Shown here: positions 1 through 4,955 of the stretch, piece after piece
Layout of the letters: each line of letters starts with the position of its first letter
Numbering within the stretch: position 1 is the first letter of the stretch
Assembly: GCA_021820785.1 (NCBI GenBank)
Contig: JAKADE010000197.1
Span: forward strand, 1 to 5,781
Length of the DNA: 5,781 bases
Direction of reading: 5' to 3'
Source of the DNA: Pseudomonadota bacterium
GTDB lineage: Bacteria > Pseudomonadota > Gammaproteobacteria > Steroidobacterales > Steroidobacteraceae
Program-made: the position numbers and the translations under genes
Notes under the pieces: generated by a model
Database searches by the model: none
Seen by the model: the letters and a program-made list of their open reading frames with translations, nothing else
Told to the model about the DNA's origin: nothing

Positions 1-15
1 CATTGCACTCGATTG

Positions 16-44
16 GCGCCGCGCCGATCCGCCAGGCGCGGCGC
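16..44. other. GC-rich 10-bp hairpin downstream of the quinone reductase gene
   Basis: Bases 16-25 (GCGCCGCGCC) pair perfectly with 35-44 (GGCGCGGCGC) around a 9-base loop. It lies 19 bases past the stop codon of the minus-strand quinone reductase, where a transcription end would be expected. There is no T-run after the stem on either strand, so it is not a canonical intrinsic terminator. It could slow polymerase, protect a 3' end, or belong to a neighbouring gene beyond the left edge. Bases 1-62 hold no other recognisable feature. A CAT at 1-3 would read as ATG on the minus strand, but nothing beyond it is visible. Confidence 0.35.
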
Positions 45-62
45 GGGCCGCACGCTGCGGCG

Positions 63-1034
63 TCACGGCATCAACACGGTCGAACCGGTGGTGCGGCGCG
101 CCTCCAGATCACGATGCGCCCGGGCCGCCTCCGTGAGCGGATACCGCTGTCCGATCCGCACCCGCAGCACGCCTTTCCTGACGGCCGCGAACAATTCTCG
201 TGCGGCGGCATCGAGCTGCTCGCGGCTGGCAATGTAGTTGAACAGCGTCGGACGTGTCAGGAAAAGGGAGCCGCGACGGCTCAGCTCGAGCGGGGCGATC
301 GGCGGCACCGGCCCCGAGGCATTGCCGAAGCTCACCATCAGGCCGAGTGGACGCAGGCAGTCGAGCGAATCCATGAACGTGTCCCGCCCGACCGAATCGT
401 AAACCACCGCGACGCCGGCGCCGCGGGTCAGGCGGCGCACCTGCGGCGCGAGCGGACCGTGCCCCGAAAGCAGGACATGCCGGCAGCCGTGTTTGCGTGC
501 CAGCCCGGCTTTCGCTTCGCTGCCGACAACCCCGATGACGTGCGCGCCGAGCGCTTTGGCCCATTGGGTGAGCAGCAGTCCGACCCCGCCCGCGGCGGCG
601 TGCACCAGGATCGGCTCCCCGCGCTGCACGCGATGCGTGCGGCGCAGCAGGAACTGTGCGGTCAGCCCCTTCAGCATCAGGGCCGCCGCCTGCTCCTCGG
701 CGATACCCTTGGGGATCTTCACCAGACGCACCGCCGGAAGGTTGCGCACTTCGCAATAGGCGCCCGGAGCCGAGTGCACGTACGCCACGCGGTCCCCCAC
801 ACGGAACCCGCGTACGTTGCGACCCAGCGCCGTGATGACGCCCGCGGCCTCGCGCCCCGGGCAACCGGGCAGATCGCCGGGATACAGGCCGGTGCGGTCG
901 TATACGTCGATGTAGTTCAGGCCGATCGCGGTGTGGCGCACCTGGACTTCGCCGGGCGCGGGCCGGACGGGATCGAGATCCTCCACGCGCAGCACTTCCG
1001 GCCCGCCGTGTTCGTGGAACTGGATGCATTTCAT
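63..1034 (-). CDS. qor: NADPH:quinone oxidoreductase (zinc-independent MDR family)
   Basis: A complete 323-residue cytosolic oxidoreductase expected to reduce quinones or other electrophilic alpha,beta-unsaturated carbonyls with NADPH. The N-terminal GroES-like domain (about 1-125) carries the family signature GLNYIDVYDRTGLYP (38-52) and PGREAAGVI (59-67). The Rossmann domain has the nucleotide-binding loop HAAAGGVG (145-152), followed by WAKALGAHVIG (158-168). VYDSVGRDT (211-219), SLDCLRPLGLMVSFGN (223-238) and the ending TTGSTVLMP match E. coli Qor closely as I recall it, and the length (about 325) is the same. The zinc-ligand pattern of alcohol dehydrogenases is absent. ATG 1034 is preceded by GGAG (1045-1042) with a 7-base spacer. 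It lies 65 bases downstream of the aldo/keto reductase on the same strand, so co-transcription is likely. The family assignment is secure; the true substrate is not known. Confidence 0.95.
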   Translation of the reverse strand: MKCIQFHEHGGPEVLRVEDLDPVRPAPGEVQVRHTAIGLNYIDVYDRTGLYPGDLPGCPGREAAGVITALGRNVRGFRVGDRVAYVHSAPGAYCEVRNLPAVRLVKIPKGIAEEQAAALMLKGLTAQFLLRRTHRVQRGEPILVHAAAGGVGLLLTQWAKALGAHVIGVVGSEAKAGLARKHGCRHVLLSGHGPLAPQVRRLTRGAGVAVVYDSVGRDTFMDSLDCLRPLGLMVSFGNASGPVPPIAPLELSRRGSLFLTRPTLFNYIASREQLDAAARELFAAVRKGVLRVRIGQRYPLTEAARAHRDLEARRTTGSTVLMP

Positions 1035-1099
1035 GGCCGCACTCCGTCAGATCCGTCGCGCCGCCGGCGATGCCGGCCGGGACCGGGGAACCGTCATTT

Positions 1100-2119
1100 T
1101 CAACACGCCGGACGGACCGGCCCGCTGCCGGCACCGGTGCGCTCGAGAGCCGTGGCGATCTGTTCGCGTTCCTCATCGCTGAGTGCCAGCGTCGCCCCGC
1201 CGATCCACCCGTCGACCTGCGCGGGGGTGCGGGCGCCCACGATGGCGCCCGTGACGCCCGGCCAGGCCAGCACCCAGGCCACCGCGAGCGCGCCCAGACT
1301 TGCGCCGCGGCGCGCCGCGAGGGGTTTGATGGCCTCGACGAAGGCGAGGTTGCGCTGCAGGGCCTCGCCGGTGAACTGCGGATCGCGGCTGCGCCAGTCA
1401 TCGGCCGGCAGGGTCCGGGCCCGCTCGGCGGTGAACGCCCCGGTGAGCAGACCGGCCTGCATCGGGCTGTACACGATCACCCCCGTGTCGTGTGTCCGGC
1501 ACCACTGGATCTCGGCAGCCTCCTCGCGGCGGATCGCAGAAAACGGCGGCTGGAGCGACTCGACGTGTCCGAGCCGCTCGGCCTGCTCGAGCTGCGCGAC
1601 CGAGTGATTCGAAAGCGCCGCGGCGCGGATCTTGCCGGCCCGTTGGAACGACAGCAGCGTCTCCCAGTAGACCTCGAGCGCCGTGTCGTCCGCAGGGCGG
1701 TGCACCTGGTACAGGTCGATACGCTCGACGCCGAGACGGCGCAGCGAAGCGTCGAGTTCGCGGCGCAGACTCTCGGCCGTACCGACGCGCCGCGGAGCCG
1801 CCGCAGGCCGGTGCTCGTCCCAGACCAGGCCGCACTTGGTGAATACGTAGGGCCGATCGGCCGCCGGCACACCCTGCAGCGCACGGCGCACGATCTCCTC
1901 GGAGTGTCCGAAGCCGTAGATCGGGGCTGTGTCGATCCAGTTGATTCCGCGCTCGAGCGCGTGGCGGATCGCACGGATCGAGTCCGCGTCGTTCACGGTC
2001 CCCCATTCGCTGCCACCGGCCGCCCACGCACCGAAACCGACGCGGGTAATGGCCATGCCGGTCCTGCCCAGCACCTGGGTGGGAAGCGCCTCGCGGGGCG
2101 CCGCGGAATCGTTCGCCAT
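1100..2119 (-). CDS. Aldo/keto reductase family oxidoreductase
   Basis: A 339-residue soluble NADPH-dependent carbonyl reductase with a TIM-barrel fold. From the chosen start, the catalytic tetrad of the family is visible: Asp63 and Tyr68 in IDTAPIYGFGHSE, Lys95 in YVFTKCG, and His140 in LYQVHRP. Cofactor contacts are also recognisable: SNHS at 170-173, YSPMQAGLLTG at 217-227, and VGARTPAQVD at 294-303. The sequence opens with the usual LGRTGMAITRVGFGAW. It resembles the AKR11/AKR12-type general stress and sugar-aldehyde reductases; the substrate cannot be told. The start at 2119 is the second of two adjacent ATGs (2122, 2119). GAGGAG at 2129-2124 leaves 4 bases to it but only 1 to the first. 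An in-frame ATG at 2161 would add 14 residues of non-family sequence. It is probably the first gene of a two-gene unit with the quinone reductase. Confidence 0.93.
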   Translation of the reverse strand: MANDSAAPREALPTQVLGRTGMAITRVGFGAWAAGGSEWGTVNDADSIRAIRHALERGINWIDTAPIYGFGHSEEIVRRALQGVPAADRPYVFTKCGLVWDEHRPAAAPRRVGTAESLRRELDASLRRLGVERIDLYQVHRPADDTALEVYWETLLSFQRAGKIRAAALSNHSVAQLEQAERLGHVESLQPPFSAIRREEAAEIQWCRTHDTGVIVYSPMQAGLLTGAFTAERARTLPADDWRSRDPQFTGEALQRNLAFVEAIKPLAARRGASLGALAVAWVLAWPGVTGAIVGARTPAQVDGWIGGATLALSDEEREQIATALERTGAGSGPVRPAC

Positions 2120-2365
2120 CATGCTCCTCGTGAACCGCATGCGAAGGTCCAAGGCTGGCACGCCCCCGCGGCCCAGGCAACCACCGACCGGCCCAGCGCT
2201 GCCGGATGGGCACTGTCAGCTGCAGCGCCGGATCCTGCGCCGGCCGCGGCGCGGGCAGAAAGGCGCCGGGTGAAGGCGCAGGCCTCCGCCGGAAATCGCC
2301 GCGCTGTCCCGGAGAAATCCCACGGATCGCCGGGGTCGCGGTGGCGCCAGGAATCAGCAACATTC

Positions 2366-2393
2366 TTGTGCCCGGATACAGGCTGCGCATACT
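2366..2393 (+). promoter_or_regulatory. Candidate sigma70 promoter for the methyltransferase gene
   Basis: TTGTGC (2366-2371) and CATACT (2388-2393) are separated by 16 bases. They match the -35 consensus at 3 of 6 positions and the -10 at 4 of 6. The stretch is the least GC-rich part of the intergenic region. Transcription would start near 2400, leaving a 5' leader of about 20 bases with the ribosome binding site. The location is sensible but the match is moderate, so this is an inference. Confidence 0.4.
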
Positions 2394-2408
2394 GACCCGG
2401 TCGCCCCC

Positions 2409-2413
2409 GGAGG
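2409..2413 (+). promoter_or_regulatory. Ribosome binding site of the methyltransferase gene
   Basis: GGAGG lies six bases before ATG 2420. This is a near-ideal Shine-Dalgarno sequence and fixes the start of the methyltransferase. Confidence 0.8.
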
Positions 2414-2419
2414 TTATCG

Positions 2420-3196
2420 ATGCGTTCCCACGAGCAGACCGTTCACACTCAATTCGACCCGCGCGCCGAGGCGTACCTGCGCAGCGCGGTGCATGCGGCC
2501 GGCCCCGATCTGGAGCATGCCCGTACACTCCTCGGTTCGCGCCGCGGCCAACTGCCGCGGGCGCTCGATGTGGGCTGCGGCGCAGGCCATCTGGCCTTTG
2601 CAATCGCTGCGCATGTCGGGCACATCGTGGCCCTCGACCCGTCCGCAAACATGCTGGCCGCCGTGACGCGCGGCGCGGCGGAGCGCGGGCTCGGCCAGAT
2701 CGAGGTGCAGTCCGGCAGCGCCGAAGCGCTGCCGTTCGCCGGAGGGAGTTTCGCGCTCGTATGCACCCGCTACAGCGCGCACCACTGGACGCACCTGCCG
2801 GCCGCCGTGCAGGAAATGAACCGGGTGCTCGAGCCCGGGGGGCATGCGCTCATCATCGACGCCGTGGCCCCTGAAGACCCACTCGTCGATACGCACTTGC
2901 AGGCGATGGAACTGCTGCGCGATCCGTCCCATGTCCGTGACCGCTCGGTTCGTGAGTGGCGCGAGTTGTTCGCGGCGGCCCGTTTCGCCGAGCTCGAGTA
3001 CCGGCAGTGGCCCGTGCGCATCGAGTTCGCCTCGTGGGTGGCCCGCATGCACACGCCCGAGAGCGCCGTCGCCGCCATCCGGGCACTTCAGAACGGCGCG
3101 CCGCACGAGGTGCAGGCCGCACTCGGGATCGAAGCGGATGGCAGCTTTGTGCTCCAGACGGGCCTGTTCTGGCTCGCCAGGGCAGGCCAGCCCTAG
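2420..3196 (+). CDS. Class I SAM-dependent methyltransferase (YafE-like)
   Basis: A complete 258-residue soluble methyltransferase of the Methyltransf_11/UbiE-like group. Motif I, LDVGCGAGH (49-57), binds S-adenosylmethionine. The acidic end of strand 2 is Asp73 in ALDPS, AEALPF (101-106) is the usual motif II region, and RVLEPGG (135-141) is the post-III motif. RYSAHHW (117-123), SHVRDRSVREW (170-180) and ASWVARMHTPE (204-214) resemble what I recall of E. coli YafE-type proteins, whose substrate is unknown; I therefore give no symbol. The substrate is probably a small molecule, since no RNA-, DNA- or protein-binding domain is attached. The gene stands alone on the plus strand, divergent from the aldo/keto reductase. 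Its stop codon overlaps that of the convergent gene that follows. The start is set by GGAGG six bases upstream. Confidence 0.93.
   Translation: MRSHEQTVHTQFDPRAEAYLRSAVHAAGPDLEHARTLLGSRRGQLPRALDVGCGAGHLAFAIAAHVGHIVALDPSANMLAAVTRGAAERGLGQIEVQSGSAEALPFAGGSFALVCTRYSAHHWTHLPAAVQEMNRVLEPGGHALIIDAVAPEDPLVDTHLQAMELLRDPSHVRDRSVREWRELFAAARFAELEYRQWPVRIEFASWVARMHTPESAVAAIRALQNGAPHEVQAALGIEADGSFVLQTGLFWLARAGQP
3161..3188 (+). other. 12-pair hairpin at the 3' end of the methyltransferase gene
   Basis: Bases 3161-3172 pair with 3177-3188 around the 4-base loop CTCG. In a plus-strand transcript there are ten Watson-Crick pairs and two adjacent G-U pairs (3167/3182, 3168/3181). In a minus-strand transcript the same two positions become A/C mismatches, so the structure favours the methyltransferase mRNA. 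It sits five bases before the stop codon and is followed by the palindrome 3190-3199. No T-run follows, so it is not a canonical intrinsic terminator. It may protect or help to end the convergent transcripts. Confidence 0.4.
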
Positions 3197-3199
3197 GGC
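3190..3199. other. Palindrome carrying both convergent stop codons
   Basis: GCCCTAGGGC (3190-3199) is a perfect 10-base palindrome. Its central CTAG gives TAG at 3194-3196 on the plus strand for the methyltransferase. It also gives TAG at 3195-3193 on the minus strand for the single-pass membrane protein. The two genes therefore end tail to tail with a 4-base overlap and no intergenic space. Confidence 0.85.
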
Positions 3200-3822
3200 A
3201 GAGCGCCGGCGGGTCGGTGACGCATGTGTGCGAACAGATCTCCCGGCACGGGTGTCCTGCCGAGCGTACACCCGAGGATGGGAAACGGCTCGAAGTCGAT
3301 CGCGCAATGATCGGTGAGCAGGACCGCGATGCCGCCAGATCGCAGCCTCCGGATGCGCTGTGTCGCGACAGGGTCCCATCCGTCCCACGAGCGCCTCCGC
3401 GGCATCCGCCGGAACGGATCTGCGCGGGGGAACCCGATGATCGGCCCGGGTGAGCCACCACGGGCATCCAGGGAACGCGCCGCACGTCGCAGCGCGGCAA
3501 ACCACCGGACTGCGGGCGTGCGGCGCGCCTGAGCGGGCCGCGGCGCCGGCGCCACGACGACGACTGGCCGCGTCACGACCGAAATCCGGCACGGATGGCA
3601 CAGTGCCGGCGCCGCTCCCGCCGGATGAGCAGCGTGCCGGGAACGAGCTGCCGCCTCGGGCCGCGACGACAGATCCAACCGGACGGAGACCCGTCGCACC
3701 GCGCGCCGGGACGGCGGAGGGTGCCGAGCCCACAGAACACCGATCAGCGCCGCGTGCAGCGCCAGCACCACCGCGGCCGTGACACTGCGCCGCGTTCCAA
3801 GCCGCCGAGGCTCGGAGCGCAT
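3193..3822 (-). CDS. Hypothetical single-pass membrane protein, last gene of the PadR operon
   Basis: A 209-residue protein that I cannot assign to a named family. A short basic N terminus (MRSEPRRLGTRR) leads into one hydrophobic segment (about 13-32, SVTAAVVLALHAALIGVLWA), which reads as a signal anchor. An Arg/Ala/Pro-rich linker follows (about 35-125), so the rest should lie in the periplasm. The C-terminal part (about 126-200) looks like a compact conserved domain: GFPRADPF, WDGWDPVATQRI (147-158), SGGIAVLLTDHC (162-173), LGCTLG (183-188) and PGDLFAHM (193-200). Cys173 and Cys185 could form a disulfide. The topology recalls TonB-like proteins, but no TonB motif is visible. ATG 3822 is 8 bases after the stop of the preceding gene, with only a weak GAG over that stop, which suggests translational coupling. 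The frame stays open upstream to 4305, but that part lies in another frame of the neighbouring gene and is a shadow. A plus-strand gene here is less likely. Confidence 0.75.
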   Translation of the reverse strand: MRSEPRRLGTRRSVTAAVVLALHAALIGVLWARHPPPSRRAVRRVSVRLDLSSRPEAAARSRHAAHPAGAAPALCHPCRISVVTRPVVVVAPAPRPAQARRTPAVRWFAALRRAARSLDARGGSPGPIIGFPRADPFRRMPRRRSWDGWDPVATQRIRRLRSGGIAVLLTDHCAIDFEPFPILGCTLGRTPVPGDLFAHMRHRPAGALP

Positions 3823-3830
3823 TGGGCCGC

Positions 3831-4541
3831 TCAGCCGTCCGGTGACGGAACCAGGTGCGGGCGGTGGCGCAGGAGGAAATAGGGAACGAGTGCCACGGCC
3901 GTCGTGACGAGGGCGGGTGTCAGTTCGCCCGCGAGGGCCGAAAATGCAAGCCGGAAGCCCATCGAGGCGCTGCCCCGGTGGCCCGCCACCGGCAGCATCA
4001 GCCCGACGTTCATGAGCCGGGCCGCGAGACACGCCAACAGCGCCCCGCCGATCAGCCCCCCGACCGGGATCGGGCGACCACAGGCCCACACACCGAACAG
4101 CGCCGCGACGGCCACCGGCAGAACCCACAGCATTCCCACCTGAACCGCGGTATTCACGGCCGCGGCGGCCAGGACCGGTACCGTCATGTGATGTCCAGTC
4201 AGGTGAAGCGCATCGAGCGTCACCACCAGCAGCGCCATCAGAGAGATGCTCGCAGCGGCGAAGCTCACGAGCGGTCCGAAAACGCACAGCAGGGGCCAGC
4301 GGCACAGCCAGGATTTCAGCTCATCGCGACCCGCATAGCGTTCGATCAGCATCCCGTCGCCACCCAGCGCTTCGTGCGCACCGCGTTCGGCCTGCAGCGG
4401 TGCCGCGCCGCGCTCGAGCCGCTCCGCTCGCAGCTGCTCGAAGTGGGTCTGGAGTTCCAGCGCCGCCCGCCGTGCATGCCGCGCGGCGACACCTCGCTCG
4501 ATGAGTGCGCGCCGCAGCGCGCGAAAACGCAGCTCAGTCAT
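3831..4541 (-). CDS. Membrane protein with N-terminal permease-prefix/HAAS-like helical domain
   Basis: A 236-residue inner-membrane protein. Residues 1-80 form a charged helical domain with the pattern of the permease prefix or HAAS domains often encoded next to PadR regulators. It includes ALIERGVAARHARRAALEL, then a repeat of Glu/Arg-rich turns, and ends in LIERYAGRDELKSW (65-78). About four hydrophobic segments follow (roughly 81-108, 128-152, 158-183, 205-225). No transporter motif or catalytic residue is visible, so a sensing or anti-regulator role is more likely than transport; this is inference. ATG 4541 is preceded by GGGAG (4552-4548) with a 6-base spacer. An in-frame ATG at 4568 lies inside padR without such a site and is rejected. 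The start overlaps the end of padR by 8 bases, and the stop lies 8 bases before the next gene, so all three are probably translated together. Confidence 0.82.
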   Translation of the reverse strand: MTELRFRALRRALIERGVAARHARRAALELQTHFEQLRAERLERGAAPLQAERGAHEALGGDGMLIERYAGRDELKSWLCRWPLLCVFGPLVSFAAASISLMALLVVTLDALHLTGHHMTVPVLAAAAVNTAVQVGMLWVLPVAVAALFGVWACGRPIPVGGLIGGALLACLAARLMNVGLMLPVAGHRGSASMGFRLAFSALAGELTPALVTTAVALVPYFLLRHRPHLVPSPDG

Positions 4542-4869
4542 GGTGTGCTCCCAGAATGCGCTCAACACCTTCGCTCATGCGGCGCCACTTCTCGGTGAGG
4601 CGCTCGAGCCGCCGGCAACCCTTCGGCGTCGCCTGGTAATAGATTCGCGTACGGCCGTCGACCTGCCGCGATCGCGAGCGCAGCAGGCCGCGCGCCTCGA
4701 GTGCGTGCAGCGCCGGGTACAACACCCCCTCGCCGAGACTGAGTGTCTCGTGGCTGAGCAGCTTCAGGGCGCGGGCGATGTCGTAGCCGTACATCTCCCG
4801 TTGTGCCAACAGCCGCAGCAACACCAGTTCGGGTACGCCGCTCATGAGTGTAGGGTCGCGCTCGGACAT
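4534..4869 (-). CDS. PadR-family transcriptional regulator
   Basis: A 111-residue winged-helix repressor, the normal length for short (subfamily 2) PadR proteins. The core is unmistakable: SGVPELVLLRLLAQREMYGYDIARAL (about 10-35) covers the first helices. SLGEGVLYPALHALEARGLL (44-63) is the recognition-helix signature. RIYYQATPKGCRRL (75-88) is the wing, and EKWRRMSEGVERIL (93-106) is the dimerisation helix. Three in-frame ATGs compete (4899, 4869, 4845). I chose 4869 because the predicted transcription start falls there, 4899 overlaps the -35 hexamer, and no Shine-Dalgarno sequence supports any of them. It heads the three-gene operon and overlaps the next gene by 8 bases. It probably represses its own promoter through the inverted repeat at 4882-4896. 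The effector is unknown; the membrane partner may supply the signal. Confidence 0.93.
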   Translation of the reverse strand: MSERDPTLMSGVPELVLLRLLAQREMYGYDIARALKLLSHETLSLGEGVLYPALHALEARGLLRSRSRQVDGRTRIYYQATPKGCRRLERLTEKWRRMSEGVERILGAHHD

Positions 4870-4875
4870 GAGCCG

Positions 4876-4904
4876 ACTATACCTCGCTACGCGAGGCATG
4901 AAAA
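4876..4904 (-). promoter_or_regulatory. Promoter of the PadR operon, probably leaderless
   Basis: Read on the minus strand, TTTTCA (4904-4899) and TATAGT (4881-4876) are separated by exactly 17 bases. The -10 matches the consensus at 5 of 6 positions and the -35 at 4 of 6. Six bases (CGGCTC) separate the -10 from ATG 4869, so transcription should begin at or within a base or two of the start codon. No Shine-Dalgarno sequence is present, consistent with a leaderless mRNA. The spacer is filled by the inverted repeat described separately. Confidence 0.65.
4882..4896. promoter_or_regulatory. Probable PadR operator between -35 and -10
   Basis: CCTCGC-TAC-GCGAGG is a perfect 6-base inverted repeat with a 3-base centre. 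After one mismatch the symmetry resumes for two more bases on each side (AT at 4879-4880, AT at 4898-4899). It fills the promoter spacer, so a bound dimer would block RNA polymerase. This is the classic layout of an autorepressed PadR gene. The assignment rests on position and symmetry; binding is not shown. Confidence 0.65.
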
Positions 4905-4918
4905 GCGACGTGCTGGCT

Positions 4919-4938
4919 CGTCACGGCGAGGCGTGACG
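4919..4938. other. Hairpin between the NRAMP transporter and PadR genes
   Basis: CGTCACG (4919-4925) pairs perfectly with CGTGACG (4932-4938) around the 6-base loop GCGAGG. It lies 17 bases after the transporter stop on the minus strand. The only T-run downstream is four bases at 4904-4901, 14 bases past the stem, so it is at best an imperfect terminator for the transporter transcript. The loop repeats the operator arm GCGAGG and may instead be an extra regulator half-site. Confidence 0.4.
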
Positions 4939-4955
4939 CGGGATCCGGCAACGGC

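Larger units (their letters stand above)
2120..2419. other. Divergent intergenic region
   Basis: These 300 bases lie between the minus-strand aldo/keto reductase and the plus-strand methyltransferase. The right end (2366-2413) holds a plausible promoter and ribosome binding site for the methyltransferase. The middle holds a GC hairpin: 2234-2242 pairs with 2247-2255 around a 4-base loop, with eight Watson-Crick pairs and one G-T. GCGCCGG occurs three times (2225, 2237, 2263), which means little at this base composition. I see no convincing minus-strand promoter for the aldo/keto reductase and no small gene. The reading frames through this stretch have low-complexity Arg/Ala/Gly content and no ribosome binding site. 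Confidence 0.6.

Noticed and set aside
1063..1077. Inverted repeat GCCGGC-GAT-GCCGGC between the two reductase genes
   Set aside because: It has a short 6-base arm made only of G and C, common by chance at this composition, with no T-run beside it. The 65-base gap is otherwise consistent with read-through in an operon.
3..1607. A 534-residue plus-strand open frame opposite the two reductase genes
   Set aside because: It is antisense to two well-supported enzymes and spans their junction. Its product is Arg/His/Ala-rich with no family motif. Long antisense frames are expected at this GC content.
1070..2395. A 441-residue plus-strand open frame opposite the aldo/keto reductase
   Set aside because: It is a frame shadow rich in Arg, with no recognisable domain and no ribosome binding site, and it overlaps a gene with a full catalytic tetrad.
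2414..3733. A 439-residue minus-strand open frame opposite the methyltransferase
   Set aside because: It is the antisense shadow of a gene with clear SAM-binding motifs and a strong ribosome binding site, and it would also overlap the last gene of the PadR operon in another frame.
3450..3782. A plus-strand frame of 110 residues in the convergent region
   Set aside because: It is Arg/Ala/Pro-rich with no motif. The minus-strand frame has a membrane segment, a structured C-terminal domain and operon spacing.
3823..4305. N-terminal extension of the single-pass protein up to 4305
   Set aside because: This part lies inside the four-helix membrane protein gene in another frame and has low-complexity Gly/Arg content. 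The ATG at 3822 gives a sensible signal anchor right after the neighbour's stop.
4870..4899. Start of PadR at ATG 4899 (121 residues)
   Set aside because: This ATG overlaps the -35 hexamer and would lie upstream of the predicted transcription start. The 10 extra residues are not part of the usual PadR N terminus.
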